DNA of 64,000 nucleotides from positions 3,103,501 to 3,167,500 of the forward strand of contig LANB01000001.1 of assembly GCA_000964245.1 (NCBI GenBank), read 5' to 3'. A model generated the notes under the pieces. It saw nothing but the letters and a program-made list of their open reading frames with translations. It was not told where the DNA came from and ran no database searches. Below are positions 45,078-54,474 of the stretch, piece after piece. The DNA is from Cellvibrionaceae bacterium 1162T.S.0a.05 (lineage in GTDB: Bacteria > Pseudomonadota > Gammaproteobacteria > Pseudomonadales > Cellvibrionaceae). The stretch's first letter is position 1, and each line of letters starts with the position of its first letter. The position numbers were made by a program, and so were the translations under genes.

Positions 45078-46316
45078 TTGAGTAACACCACAACTTACAT
45101 CGACATGCAAAAGCACGCCAAACTGCATGTGTTGCCGATGTCAGAGGAAGAACAAAATGAAGACGCCCTCGAGCGTCTGCAAACGCTCCAGCAAGCGTTC
45201 AGCTTCTTCAATGAAACCTCAAGCCAGCTCGCCGAATCGTATCGGCATCTCGAAGGGAGGGTGGCACAACTTTCGGAAGAGTTGCAGCATACTAAAAAAG
45301 AAAAATCCCAGGTCCAGCAACAGCATCAAAAAATTAACGATCGTATGCAAGCCTTACTGGAGTTTTTACCCGGTGGGGTGATTGTACTGGACGCAAAAGG
45401 TCTGGTCATAGAGAGCAACCCCGCAGCGCGGCGTTTACTGAGTCATGAGCTTGAGGGCTTTCTCTGGCGCGACTTGATTCAAGCGTGTTTTAAACCGAGA
45501 AATGATGACGGTTTTGAAGTCTCTACGCACAATGGCAAGCGCATTAGTATTGCTACGGAATCTCTGGACAGTGAAGGCCAGATTATTCTCTTAACAGATC
45601 AAACTGAAACGCGAAAACTGCAACAGAGCTTGTTCCAGCAGCAGCGTTTGAGTGCAATGGGGCAAATGGTTTCGGCTTTGGCCCATCAAATTCGCACACC
45701 ACTTTCAGCCGCGTTGTTGTATGCCGGGCATTTATGTCAGGACAAGGTGGAAGAAAAACAGAAAACACAATTTTCGAAAAAGATTCTCGGGCGCTTGCAG
45801 CATATGGAGAAGCAAGTCAGGGACATGATGTTATTTGTTCGCTGTGAGCTGCCTTTGAACGACGTCATTAGCTTGGCGGATCTGGAACTCGGTCTCCGAG
45901 AGGCAATGGATGCAGCTCTTCTCATGCACAAATCCCGTTGCCAGTGGCAAAACACTTGCGCAAGCGCCCTTGTGCGCTGCAATCGTGAAGCCCTGGTCAG
46001 CGCATTAATGAACCTTGTAAATAACGCGTTGGAAGCATGCGGCAAACCGACGGATTTGTGTGTGACCTTTTCACTGGTACAGGACGGTGGTGAAGAAAAA
46101 GTTCAGTTAAGGATCAAGGATACCGGTCCCGGGATGGACGCTGAACTTCTGGAAAAAGTCAGGGAGCTTTTTGTCACGACAAAGTCTCAGGGAACGGGAT
46201 TAGGATTGGCAGTGGTATCTACCGTTGCCCTTGCTCATGGAGGAGAGTTCCGACTGGAGTCGGTTGCAGGGAAAGGCACGGATGCCATTTTAACACTTCC
46301 ACTCGAGCGCAATTAA
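45078..46316 (+). CDS. fleS: FleS, cytoplasmic sensor histidine kinase
   Basis: FleS phosphorylates FleR to turn on mid-class flagellar genes. The protein (412 residues from the TTG at 45078) has an N-terminal coiled coil (about residues 30-95) and a PAS domain (FLPGGVIVLDAKGLVIESNP). A HisKA domain follows with the phospho-accepting His in MVSALAHQIRTPLSAALLYA, then an HATPase domain (ALMNLVNNALEACGK, IKDTGPGMD, GTGLGLAVV). No transmembrane helix is seen, as in Pseudomonas FleS. The TTG start has a GGGAG site; an in-frame TTG at 45051 and an ATG at 45105 are alternatives. Confidence 0.92.
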   Translation: MSNTTTYIDMQKHAKLHVLPMSEEEQNEDALERLQTLQQAFSFFNETSSQLAESYRHLEGRVAQLSEELQHTKKEKSQVQQQHQKINDRMQALLEFLPGGVIVLDAKGLVIESNPAARRLLSHELEGFLWRDLIQACFKPRNDDGFEVSTHNGKRISIATESLDSEGQIILLTDQTETRKLQQSLFQQQRLSAMGQMVSALAHQIRTPLSAALLYAGHLCQDKVEEKQKTQFSKKILGRLQHMEKQVRDMMLFVRCELPLNDVISLADLELGLREAMDAALLMHKSRCQWQNTCASALVRCNREALVSALMNLVNNALEACGKPTDLCVTFSLVQDGGEEKVQLRIKDTGPGMDAELLEKVRELFVTTKSQGTGLGLAVVSTVALAHGGEFRLESVAGKGTDAILTLPLERN

Positions 46317-46350
46317 TGCGCCGACAACGTTCTGGCTTTGGAGTAACAGC

Positions 46351-47781
46351 ATGGGCGAAGCACTGAAAAAAATTGAAAAAGTCGCACGCAATACCGTTCT
46401 GGTTGTGGAAGATGACGAGGAGTTGCGGCTTGCGTTGGTGAATACCCTGAAGCTCGCTCGTTATCGTGTGTACGATGCGGCATCAGCTGAAGCAGCCCTC
46501 GAATGTATTAAAAGTCATGCTGATATTGAATTGATCGTTTCCGATGTCAATATGGGAGCGATGAGTGGGCGGGATTTACTCTGTAAAGTGAAACAGGATT
46601 TTCCGCACATTCCAGTCATATTAATCACCGCTTATGCCAGTATCAGTGAATCGGTTAACGCCATGAAAGAGGGCGCAATTGATTACCTGGTCAAACCCTT
46701 TGAATCGCAACAGCTCTTGAACATCCTGGAAAAGTATCTGGGCAGCAGTGCAGCCAAAGACGATGCACCCATTGCTGTGGCAACCTCAAGCCAACAACTC
46801 TTGCAGCTTGCGCAACGTGTTGCACAATCTGAATCTACCGTATTATTAGTTGGAGAATCCGGGACGGGCAAGGAAGTACTCGCGCGTTATATTCACGAAA
46901 AATCCCCGCGCTCCGGCAAACCTTTTGTGGCGATCAACTGTGCAGCGATCCCCGAAAATATGTTGGAAGCCATGTTATTTGGCCATGAGAAAGGTGCCTA
47001 TACCGGAGCCTATAGCTCGGCGCCGGGTAAGTTCGAACAGGCCAATGGCGGAACGCTGTTGCTGGATGAAATTTCCGAGATGGAGCTGGGCTTGCAAGCC
47101 AAACTCTTGCGCGTTTTGCAGGAGAAAGAAGTTGAACGCCTCGGTGGGCGCAAGAGTATTCAACTGGATGTGCGTGTCATTGCCACCTCCAACCGCGACA
47201 TGCGTGAGCAAGTGGCCGCAGGGAAATTCCGCGAGGATTTATATTTCCGCCTGAGTGTTTTGCCCTTGCACTGGGCTCCCTTGCGGGACCGCCGTGAGGA
47301 TATCTTACCCCTGGCTGAAAACCTGCTGTTGCGCCATGCAGGCAAGCAGCATCGCAATCAGGTCAGCTTTAGCGATGAAGCAAAAGCCAGCCTCGTAAAC
47401 TACCCTTGGCCTGGCAATGTTCGGGAGTTGGACAATGTTGTCCAGCGCGCGCTAATTTTGCAGCCCGGCGAAGAAATTGAAAGTGCCGACCTCGGTCTTC
47501 ATACCCAAACCCAATACAGCGAAAAGCCATCCTTAAGTCTCGTTCCGTCCACGCCAGATGAAAGCCCGGTTGCACAAGCCCAGCCCGAACTGGCCGATGA
47601 AAAGGCCATTCTTGGCCAGGGTTTACGTGATCGCGAATTCGAAATCATCATCAAAACCCTGCGCGAAAACCGTGGCAGTAAAAAGCGAACCGCAGAAGCG
47701 CTCGGGATCTCTCCACGAACCCTGCGTTACAAATTCGCGCGCTTGCGGGAACAGGGCTACCACTTCGATTTTGATAAATAA
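46351..47781 (+). CDS. fleR: FleR, sigma-54-dependent response regulator
   Basis: This 476-residue response regulator is the partner of FleS. The receiver domain has the acidic pocket VVEDDEELRLALVNTLKLAR and the phospho-accepting Asp in IVSDVNMGAMSGRDLL, with the conserved Lys in DYLVKPF. The AAA+ domain has Walker [26 protein letters not shown] in place of GAFTGA (an accepted variant), and GGTLLLDEISEM. The C-terminal Fis-type helix-turn-helix is GSKKRTAEALGISPRTLRYK. It directly follows fleS (34 bp). Confidence 0.95.
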   Translation: MGEALKKIEKVARNTVLVVEDDEELRLALVNTLKLARYRVYDAASAEAALECIKSHADIELIVSDVNMGAMSGRDLLCKVKQDFPHIPVILITAYASISESVNAMKEGAIDYLVKPFESQQLLNILEKYLGSSAAKDDAPIAVATSSQQLLQLAQRVAQSESTVLLVGESGTGKEVLARYIHEKSPRSGKPFVAINCAAIPENMLEAMLFGHEKGAYTGAYSSAPGKFEQANGGTLLLDEISEMELGLQAKLLRVLQEKEVERLGGRKSIQLDVRVIATSNRDMREQVAAGKFREDLYFRLSVLPLHWAPLRDRREDILPLAENLLLRHAGKQHRNQVSFSDEAKASLVNYPWPGNVRELDNVVQRALILQPGEEIESADLGLHTQTQYSEKPSLSLVPSTPDESPVAQAQPELADEKAILGQGLRDREFEIIIKTLRENRGSKKRTAEALGISPRTLRYKFARLREQGYHFDFDK

Positions 47782-47976
47782 CTTTTTTCTATAGTTCCTG
47801 CTGTTTATATAAAAAAATTCTTGAAAATAAATTTTCACAGAATCTTAATTCTTATGTAATATCCGGCGAAGAATCCAGGGTTACCATGACGCGGTTCCTG
47901 GTTCCCAGGATTGTGAGTTGGCTTGCCATTCTCTGATACCTTTATTATTTCGTTTGTTGCGCGAGGAGCTTTTGTA

Positions 47977-48150
47977 ATGGGCGTAGAGGTTTTGGATAGT
48001 TCTATGGATTTTGACGGTGATGACATGGCGGACGCAGTAGAAGCGCGCGGTAACAAGCCCATGGACATTGATGCACGCCGTCGTCTGGAAGACCGGCTGG
48101 AAGAAATGCGCCTGCGTCGTGAGATGCGGGAGTTTGACTTCGACCTTTAA
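47977..48150 (+). CDS. Small acidic protein, PA3496-like family
   Basis: The product is a 57-residue acidic protein with a basic C-terminal helix, ARRRLEDRLEEMRLRREMRE then FDFDL. This ending resembles small proteins of the PA3496 family (putative envelope-integrity proteins), where a D/E-rich N-terminus is followed by an R-R-R-[IL]-E-x-L-x-E-x-R-L-R helix. GAGGAG eight bases ahead supports the ATG at 47977; the longer frame from 47923 has no such site. It stands between fleR and fliE with a hairpin after its stop, so it is probably its own unit. Role unknown. Confidence 0.55.
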   Translation: MGVEVLDSSMDFDGDDMADAVEARGNKPMDIDARRRLEDRLEEMRLRREMREFDFDL

Positions 48151-48160
48151 TGTTTGAACC

Positions 48161-48182
48161 GGAAATGCCCTCGGGCATTTCC
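48161..48182 (+). terminator. Hairpin terminator after the small acidic-protein gene
   Basis: GGAAATGC-CCTCGG-GCATTTCC, an eight-base perfect stem 10 bp after the stop, followed by a C/T-rich stretch, not a pure T run. A second small hairpin (CTTTACG-TTC-CGTAAAG, 48206-48222) follows. Together they may insulate the fliE promoter. Confidence 0.55.
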
Positions 48183-48299
48183 CTCCCTCAAACTCCTTTC
48201 TTTCTCTTTACGTTCCGTAAAGGGTTCCATCTTTTCATATTTAAAATTTGGCAAGGCTTTTTTCTTTAAACAGGAAAACCTTTACCGAGCGGCAAAGTT

Positions 48300-48315
48300 T
48301 GGCCTGGTTTGTGCA
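48300..48315 (+). promoter_or_regulatory. Sigma-54 promoter of the fliEFGHIJ operon
   Basis: TGGCCT-N5-GTGCA with the invariant GG (48301-48302) and GC (48313-48314) ten bases apart; two to three bases differ from the best consensus. It lies 57 bp ahead of fliE. fliE operons are sigma-54/FleQ-dependent in Pseudomonas. Confidence 0.7.
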
Positions 48316-48340
48316 AATTCCCTGAATAGTGTGATGCACA

Positions 48341-48354
48341 ACCAAAATTTTGAC
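48341..48354. promoter_or_regulatory. Possible FleQ site in the fliE leader
   Basis: ACCAAAATTTTGAC, a near-palindrome with a complete right half (TTTTGAC) and two mismatches in the left half. It lies just downstream of the inferred transcription start. FleQ binding in the leader of the fliE promoter has been reported for P. aeruginosa; binding here is inference. Confidence 0.4.
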
Positions 48355-48371
48355 AGCCTCGGAGGCCAGGC

Positions 48372-48725
48372 ATGACAGACCGTGTCGACATAAATCGCGT
48401 ATTGTTGGAAATGCGCGCCTTGAAGTCCCAAACCCAGGCCTTTTCAAAGCCAGAATTTCTGAGCAGTGAAGATCGTATTCAAAAAGGCGAGAACGTCAAT
48501 GGCCCCAAATTTTCCGACCTGATGAGCCAGGCGATAAACAAGGTTAACGAAGTTCAGCAAGCCTCGAGCTCACTGTCAAAAGCCTATATCCAGGGTGACC
48601 CCAAAGTTGATATTACCGACGTCATGATCGCCTCCCAAAAAGCAGGGGTGGCCTTCGACGCAATGGTCCAGGTGCGCAATAAGTTGGTTGAAGCCTACAA
48701 AGATGTGATGAACATGCCGGTGTAG
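48372..48725 (+). CDS. fliE: FliE, MS ring-rod junction protein
   Basis: FliE joins the MS ring to the rod. The 117-residue protein shows the family C-terminal region ([55 protein letters not shown]). GGAGG six bases before the ATG supports the start. It is first of six genes, fliEFGHIJ. Confidence 0.95.
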   Translation: MTDRVDINRVLLEMRALKSQTQAFSKPEFLSSEDRIQKGENVNGPKFSDLMSQAINKVNEVQQASSSLSKAYIQGDPKVDITDVMIASQKAGVAFDAMVQVRNKLVEAYKDVMNMPV

Positions 48726-48741
48726 TGAAGGGTAAAAAAGG

Positions 48742-50418
48742 ATGGCTACAGCAAGCCCCAGTGCCAATGGCACCAATGATTTAATCGACGGCTTTAACAA
48801 CCTCAACCTGGTACGTCAGGCCGGGTTGATGATCGGTCTGGCTGCGAGTGTGGCAATCGGTTTCGCCGTTGTGTTGTGGAGCCAGGGTGAAGATTACAAA
48901 CCTCTCTACGGCAGCCTGGATCGTTTGGATTCCTCCGAAGTGGGTCAAATTCTCGACTTCAATGAAATACCTTACAAGATCGACGGTTCATCAGGCGCCT
49001 TGTTGGTGCCGGTGGATAAAGTGCATAAAGCGCGCCTCGTTCTTGCAGAAAATGGTATCCAGGGCGATAAGACCATGGGCTACGAATTGCTGGACCAGGA
49101 GCAACCCCTCGGCACCAGTCAATTTATGGAAGCGACGCGTTATCGTCGTGGTTTGGAAGGGGAGCTTGCGCGAACAATTGCCAGCATTAATTCTGTGCGC
49201 TCCGCACGTGTCCACCTGGCCATTCCCAAGAGAACGGTTTTTGTACGCGATGGCCGCGAACCGAGCGCATCCGTTTTTCTCGAACTCTTCCCCGGGCGGC
49301 CTATTCACAGCAAACAAGTGCGCGGTATTGCCAATCTGGTGGCGTCGAGTATTCCGGAGTTGGACATTGAAAATGTGACGGTTGTTGACCAGAAAGGGAA
49401 TTTACTTTCGGTGGGTGCCGAGGATGAAAAACTGGTGGTGGCCGCACAGCACATCGATTACACCCGCAAGATAGAAGACGATATTGTTCTGCGTATTCGT
49501 CGTTTACTCACTCCGATATTGGGTGACGGCAATTTTAAAACAGAAGTCAGTGCCGATATTGATTTTACGGAAATCGAACAAGCCGAAGAAACCTTTAACC
49601 CCGACTTGCCCGCGATACGTTCCGAGCAAACCGTTGATGAGCAGCAGGTCGGTGCGGCAGGTGCCGGCGGTATTCCCGGTGCGCTAACCAATCAGCCTCC
49701 TGCGGAAGGCGAAGCACCTGAAGTTGCGGTCGCCGGCGAAGGCGGAGCTGCAAATGCCGACGTTCCGAGCAACAGCCGTTCACAATCAACGCGCAATTAT
49801 GAACTCGACCGGACAGTGAGTTACACCAAGCGCGAGAAAGGGCGTTTACGACGCTTAACCGTTGCAGTCGTAATTGATGACAAGAAAAATATTGATGCCA
49901 CCAGTGGTGAAGTAAACCGCGTGAAGTGGACACAGGAAGAGCTCGATCGCTTTTCTGTCCTGGTACGCGACGCCGTGGGCTTTTCCGCTGTTCGCGGTGA
50001 CAGCGTCAATATTCTCAATGAAGAATTCCTGCCGTTACCCGAGCTTCCTCCGGAGCCGGAAACACCCATTTGGGAGCAGGAGTGGTTCCTGAAATTGGCA
50101 AAACAATTAGCTGCCGTCTTTTTTATCGGCGCTATTTTGGTTGGCCTTGTACGCCCCGTTCTTAAAAGTCTCGCGGGCTCGGGTTTAAAAGTACGCGAAG
50201 ATGAAGAAGCAAAGGAATTAGCCGCGCTGCAAGCCGCGGGTATTGATTCGTTTGATTCCCTGTCCGATGAAACCGTCACCTTGACCGGTGGCGATGCGCT
50301 CGCATTGCCAAGCCCGGAAGAAAGTTACGAACAACAATTGAACGCAGTAAAAGGTCTTGTGGCTGAAGATGGTGGGCGCGTCGCGCAGGTGATTAAACGC
50401 TGGGTTAACGAAGAATAA
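48742..50418 (+). CDS. fliF: FliF, MS-ring protein
   Basis: FliF forms the MS ring in the inner membrane, the base of the motor. The 558-residue protein has an N-terminal transmembrane helix (residues ~30-50, GLMIGLAASVAIGFAVVLW). Periplasmic ring-building motifs follow (YKPLYGSLDRLDSSEVGQIL, LARTIASINSVRSARVHLAI). A second transmembrane helix lies near residues ~455-480 (LAAVFFIGAILVGLV), before a C-terminal tail that binds FliG (GGRVAQVIKRWVNEE). Length is normal. fliG follows after 2 bp. Confidence 0.97.
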   Translation: MATASPSANGTNDLIDGFNNLNLVRQAGLMIGLAASVAIGFAVVLWSQGEDYKPLYGSLDRLDSSEVGQILDFNEIPYKIDGSSGALLVPVDKVHKARLVLAENGIQGDKTMGYELLDQEQPLGTSQFMEATRYRRGLEGELARTIASINSVRSARVHLAIPKRTVFVRDGREPSASVFLELFPGRPIHSKQVRGIANLVASSIPELDIENVTVVDQKGNLLSVGAEDEKLVVAAQHIDYTRKIEDDIVLRIRRLLTPILGDGNFKTEVSADIDFTEIEQAEETFNPDLPAIRSEQTVDEQQVGAAGAGGIPGALTNQPPAEGEAPEVAVAGEGGAANADVPSNSRSQSTRNYELDRTVSYTKREKGRLRRLTVAVVIDDKKNIDATSGEVNRVKWTQEELDRFSVLVRDAVGFSAVRGDSVNILNEEFLPLPELPPEPETPIWEQEWFLKLAKQLAAVFFIGAILVGLVRPVLKSLAGSGLKVREDEEAKELAALQAAGIDSFDSLSDETVTLTGGDALALPSPEESYEQQLNAVKGLVAEDGGRVAQVIKRWVNEE

Positions 50419-50420
50419 CA

Positions 50421-51452
50421 ATGGCCGGAAAAGAAAAGGACAATACCCAACCTGCAGTCAATCTGAGTCTCCTGGATCAATCTGCAATTCTACTGATGAC
50501 GCTCGGCGAGTCGGCGGCTGCAGAAGTGTTGAAGCACATGGGGCCGAAAGAAGTGCAACGCATCGGCACTGCGATGGCTACGTTGACGAACGTCCAGCAA
50601 TATGAAGTTGAATATGTCCTCAATAATTTTATGACTGAAGTACGTACCCAAACCGGGTTGGGGATGGGCTCGGACGGTTATATCCGCAATATGTTAGTCA
50701 CGGCTCTGGGTGAAGATAAGGCCAATGGTTTAATCGATCGAATTCTTCTCGGGGGCAACACGACTGGCCTCGATACCTTGAAGTGGATGGAAGCCCGTTC
50801 GGTGGCGGACATTATTCGCAACGAGCACCCGCAAATTCAAGCCATTGTATTGGCCTATCTCGATGCCGATCAAAGCGCCGAAGTCCTGTCTCAGTTTCCT
50901 GACAAGGTACGGCTCGATGTGATGATGCGCCTGGCGTCTCTTGATACTGTGCAACCGAGCGCCTTGCAGGAACTCAATGATATTCTTGAAAAACAGTTTG
51001 CTGGAAATGCAGGCTCGCAAGTGAAAGAAATGGGCGGCACAAAAACAGCGGCAGAGATTGTCAATTTTCTCGATAGTACTGCGGGCAGTGAATTACTCGA
51101 CAGTATCAAGGAAATCGATGAGGACATGGGAACACAAATTCAGGATCTTATGTTTGTGTTTGATAATTTACGCGATGTGGATGATCGCGGAATTCAGGCG
51201 CTGTTGCGCGAAGTGTCTTCAGAAGTACTGATTCTTGCTCTCAAAGGTGCCGATGAAGGGCTGCAAGAGAAAATTTTCAAAAATATGTCTTCGCGGGCTG
51301 CGGAACTTCTCAAGGACGATCTCGAAGCGAAAGGGCCAGTGCGCGTGTCCGAAGTTCAGGGTGCGCAAAAAGAAATTCTCACCATTGCGCGTCGTATGGC
51401 CGATGCTGGCGAAATTATGCTGGGCGGCGGCGGTGCCGAAGATATGATCTAG
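50421..51452 (+). CDS. fliG: FliG, rotor switch protein
   Basis: FliG is the part of the C ring that touches the stator and generates torque. The 343-residue protein has the N-terminal FliF-binding part (LLDQSAILLMTLGESAAAEV, LKHMGPKEVQRIGTAMATL), the middle EHPQ-type motif (NEHPQIQAIVLAYLDADQSA) and the C-terminal torque helix (DDRGIQALLREVSSEVLILA). Length is typical. It is followed by fliH after 17 bp. Confidence 0.97.
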   Translation: MAGKEKDNTQPAVNLSLLDQSAILLMTLGESAAAEVLKHMGPKEVQRIGTAMATLTNVQQYEVEYVLNNFMTEVRTQTGLGMGSDGYIRNMLVTALGEDKANGLIDRILLGGNTTGLDTLKWMEARSVADIIRNEHPQIQAIVLAYLDADQSAEVLSQFPDKVRLDVMMRLASLDTVQPSALQELNDILEKQFAGNAGSQVKEMGGTKTAAEIVNFLDSTAGSELLDSIKEIDEDMGTQIQDLMFVFDNLRDVDDRGIQALLREVSSEVLILALKGADEGLQEKIFKNMSSRAAELLKDDLEAKGPVRVSEVQGAQKEILTIARRMADAGEIMLGGGGAEDMI

Positions 51453-51469
51453 GACGCAGTGAAAAGGTC

Positions 51470-52231
51470 ATGAGCAAAAATACTATTATCAGTGCGGAAG
51501 AAGCAGGCCATGCCGACAGCGCGGTAAGTCATTGGTCGTTGCCACCCCTCGCGGGCAAAAAGATTGCGTCGGCAAAAAAAGAAAAAGCAGCACGCAGCAA
51601 AGAGAGTGTTGAAACGGTTTCCCGTGCCGCGCGCCCGCGACAATTAACCGCAGAAGAAATTACGCAAATAACCCGGGAAGCGGAAGAGGAGGGTTATAAA
51701 GCCGGTTACGAGGAAGGTTTTGCCAAGGGCGAAATTCAGGGAGAGAAAAAAGGCAAGGCCGACGGCGAAGCAAAAGCCTGGAAAGAACACAAAGCGCGAC
51801 TGGAGAATGAAATTTCTCGTCTTCAGAGTATGGTCGATGGCCTTTACCAACCCATGGCCGAGCAGGACCAAAAACTGGAAGACATAGTATTGCAGTTGGT
51901 ATTGCACTTTGCGAGCGAACTCTTGCAAGCAGAAATAAAAAACCAACCGCAATACCTTCATGATCAAATTAAAAATGTATTGCAGGCGCTCCCAGCAGGG
52001 GCAAATAACCTGCAAATTTATCTCCATCCCGACGATATCGAACTTTTACAAACCTACCTGACAGAAAAAAGTCAGAACTGGCCGTTGCAAGCAGACAGCG
52101 CATTAACGCCTGGCGGTTGTCGCGTGGAGACGCGTGAGAGCATCGTGGATTACAGCATTGAAAAACGCTGGCAAAAGGTGTTACGTGAAGGTTCGCAACA
52201 GGAAGAGGGTAATCACCAGGATGGCGAGTAG
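51470..52231 (+). CDS. fliH: FliH, export ATPase regulator
   Basis: FliH forms a dimeric stalk that holds the FliI ATPase at the export gate. The 253-residue protein has a charged N-terminus. A long repeat of Gly every third or fourth residue follows (YKAGYEEGFAKGEIQGEKKG, about residues 79-98), the GxxxG helix typical of FliH. The conserved C-terminal V-ATPase-E-type domain is next (LQLVLHFASELLQAEIKNQP, PGGCRVETRESIVDYSIEKR). It lies between fliG and fliI. Confidence 0.93.
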   Translation: MSKNTIISAEEAGHADSAVSHWSLPPLAGKKIASAKKEKAARSKESVETVSRAARPRQLTAEEITQITREAEEEGYKAGYEEGFAKGEIQGEKKGKADGEAKAWKEHKARLENEISRLQSMVDGLYQPMAEQDQKLEDIVLQLVLHFASELLQAEIKNQPQYLHDQIKNVLQALPAGANNLQIYLHPDDIELLQTYLTEKSQNWPLQADSALTPGGCRVETRESIVDYSIEKRWQKVLREGSQQEEGNHQDGE

Positions 52232-52246
52232 AAGTGGGCGTTCAAG

Positions 52247-53608
52247 GTGAGTACGACACAAAGAGAACATCGAAAAAGCCTTGGTCAACGGTTGCATCAT
52301 TACGCGCAGCTCACTTCACTGGCTGATCCCCCACAAGCCTGTGGTCGACTGACGCGTATGGTTGGATTGACCATGGAAGCTGTGGGTTTAAATGTTTCAA
52401 TTGGTAATCACTGTCTTGTCCATGTTCAGGGAAAGCCCCCCATCGAAACAGAAGTTGTAGGTTTTCAAAATGAGTTGACCTATCTCATGCCTGTGCAAAA
52501 AGTAAATGGCTTGCAGCCAGGCGCCAGAGTTCAGCCCTGCGAACATACGCAACAAATGCAGTTCGGTGAACATTTGCGTGGGCGAATTGTTAACGGTATA
52601 GGCCAGCCTTTGGATATGCACGGCCCACTGCAAGCGAACAACAGTCAGCCTTATCACAGCGGAACCATTAATCCTCTTGAGCGCGAACCCATCACTCAGC
52701 CATTGGATGTGGGAATACGCGCGATAAATAGTTTGCTCACTGTCGGGCGCGGGCAGCGTCTGGGTTTATTTGCGGGCAGTGGTGTGGGTAAAAGTGTGCT
52801 ACTTGGAATGATGACGAAATTTACCACAGCCGATATTGTGGTTGTCGGTCTGGTGGGTGAACGCGGTCGCGAAGTAAAGGAATTTATCGAACAAATACTC
52901 GGTGAAGACGGATTGCAGCGCGCCGTTGTGGTGGCATCGCCGGCGGATGACGCACCTTTAATGCGTTTGAGGGCTGCGCAACTGTCAACACAGATTGCCG
53001 AATATTTTCGCGATCAAGGGCAAAATGTATTGCTGTTAATGGATTCCCTTACACGTTATGCGCAAGCGCAACGGGAAATTGCACTCGCCGTTGGCGAGCC
53101 TCCGGCAACCAAGGGCTACCCACCTTCAGTGTTTACGAAAATTCCTGAATTGGTTGAGCGAGCGGGGAACGGAAAAAAGGGTGGCGGTTCAGTGACGGCT
53201 TTTTACACCGTACTGACGGAAGGCGATGATCTACAAGACCCGGTTGCAGATTCAGCCAGAGCGATTCTTGATGGTCATGTGGTGTTGTCCAGACAGCTCG
53301 CCGAAGAAGGATTGTATCCGGCGATTGATATTGAAGCTTCCATTAGCCGGGTGATGCCGCAGGTCGTGCCGCAAACACAAATTCAACATGCGCAGAAGTT
53401 TAAACAGTTACTTGCGCGCTACCGTGCCAATCGGGATTTAATTGCTATTGGTGCCTATAAACCGGGTGCCGATAAAACCATTGATCAAGCGATTGAACGT
53501 TTTCCCCATCTTACTGATTTCATTTCTCAGGGTATGCAGCAATCAGCAAATTTCGCCGAGAGTTTGCAAAGCCTGAATGCGGTGCTTGCGCCAGTTGAAG
53601 GTAAATGA
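52247..53608 (+). CDS. fliI: FliI, flagellar export ATPase
   Basis: FliI powers entry of substrates into the flagellar secretion apparatus. The 453-residue protein has Walker A in LGLFAGSGVGKSVLLGMMT, the Walker B and catalytic region VLLLMDSLTRYAQAQREIAL, and the signature AVGEPPATKGYPPSVFTKIP. The start is the GTG at 52247, with AAGG ahead. Its stop overlaps the fliJ start by four bases. Confidence 0.97.
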   Translation: MSTTQREHRKSLGQRLHHYAQLTSLADPPQACGRLTRMVGLTMEAVGLNVSIGNHCLVHVQGKPPIETEVVGFQNELTYLMPVQKVNGLQPGARVQPCEHTQQMQFGEHLRGRIVNGIGQPLDMHGPLQANNSQPYHSGTINPLEREPITQPLDVGIRAINSLLTVGRGQRLGLFAGSGVGKSVLLGMMTKFTTADIVVVGLVGERGREVKEFIEQILGEDGLQRAVVVASPADDAPLMRLRAAQLSTQIAEYFRDQGQNVLLLMDSLTRYAQAQREIALAVGEPPATKGYPPSVFTKIPELVERAGNGKKGGGSVTAFYTVLTEGDDLQDPVADSARAILDGHVVLSRQLAEEGLYPAIDIEASISRVMPQVVPQTQIQHAQKFKQLLARYRANRDLIAIGAYKPGADKTIDQAIERFPHLTDFISQGMQQSANFAESLQSLNAVLAPVEGK

Positions 53609-54045
53609 AAATAAAACGTTCCACGCGCCTTGCGGTTGTGGTCACGCTGGCGGAGAAAGATGAGCAACACGCGGCGAAATTAGTGGAGGAATGCCGCAAA
53701 GAGTTACAACAAGAGCAAGCAAGGCTGTCGGAAATTCAGGATTATTACACTGAATATGTCAATCGATTTAGCAGTGGAAAAACGGGTTTGCGTGCAAGCG
53801 ACATTGGAAGGCAACGAGACTTCCTCCTTGAACTCACGCAAATGCAGGGAAAACAGAAAGAGCATATTGCCAGGATTGATCAGGCTTTACAGCAACGTTT
53901 GCAGCACTGGCAGCTAGCGCATCTAAAGCACCAAAACCTCAAAAAACTTGTCGATCGATACGCGCATGACGAAACGCGAATTCTCGAAAAGCAAGAACAA
54001 GCCATTATGGATGAATGGGCTCAGCAGACCAGGAAGCCATATTAA
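53605..54045 (+). CDS. fliJ: FliJ, export chaperone / ATPase stalk
   Basis: FliJ is a small coiled-coil protein that binds FliI and moves chaperones. The 146-residue protein is almost wholly helical (EECRKELQQEQARLSEIQDY, QMQGKQKEHIARIDQALQQR), with the FliJ-type start KRSTRLAVVVTLAEKDEQHA. It overlaps fliI by ATGA and ends the operon. In Pseudomonas fliJ ends the same unit; here chemotaxis genes follow where others have fliK. Confidence 0.92.
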   Translation: MKIKRSTRLAVVVTLAEKDEQHAAKLVEECRKELQQEQARLSEIQDYYTEYVNRFSSGKTGLRASDIGRQRDFLLELTQMQGKQKEHIARIDQALQQRLQHWQLAHLKHQNLKKLVDRYAHDETRILEKQEQAIMDEWAQQTRKPY

Positions 54046-54103
54046 GCGCCCTAAACCACACTTATTGTAATTAAATTCTTTTAGCAAGATTCCCAGAGCT
54101 GTC

Positions 54104-54132
54104 TAGACTTGTATTGAAAGCGTAGGTATACA
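54104..54132 (+). promoter_or_regulatory. Possible sigma-70 promoter of the chemotaxis operon
   Basis: TAGACT-N17-TATACA (each hexamer matching four of six consensus bases with ideal spacing), 30 bp before the STAS gene. It lies in the 116-bp gap after fliJ. No sigma-54 or sigma-28 element was found in that gap. Confidence 0.4.
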
Positions 54133-54161
54133 CTGCGTTTTTCGGCACGAAGGATAACCTT

Positions 54162-54446
54162 ATGGCATCAAAAGTCGATTATATATTACCGGAAAAGCTG
54201 ACAATTGCGTGTGTATCGCATTTGCATGAGGACTTGGAAGCACTCTTTGAGAAAAAAGAATGCGATAAGGTGGTATTGAAAGCATCAAAAGTGAAAAGCG
54301 TCGATACCGCAGGCTTGCAGTTGCTTCTGGCATTTAAACAAGCCACGTTAGAGGGACATATCGAATTGGTATGGAACCGGCCTTCGGAAAACTTGCGCCA
54401 TGCGGCAAAGATTTTAGGGCTACAAAACGCATTGGAAATTCACTAA
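54162..54446 (+). CDS. STAS-domain protein of the chemotaxis operon
   Basis: This 94-residue single STAS domain (anti-sigma-factor antagonist fold) has the core KVVLKASKVKSVDTAGLQLL. The phosphorylatable position of SpoIIAA-type proteins is Ser; here it appears to be Thr in VDTAGLQ. Short STAS proteins at the head of che2-type operons are known; the role is unclear. Starts with GGATAACC before the ATG. The next gene is the CheY after 28 bp. Confidence 0.85.
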   Translation: MASKVDYILPEKLTIACVSHLHEDLEALFEKKECDKVVLKASKVKSVDTAGLQLLLAFKQATLEGHIELVWNRPSENLRHAAKILGLQNALEIH

Positions 54447-54474
54447 CTGATGTCAATAACAGGAGATACCTGAC

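Noticed and set aside
48248-48265. Sigma-54 element at TTTGGCAAGG before fliE
   Set aside because: The -12 GC at the required distance is missing; the site at 48300-48315 has both.
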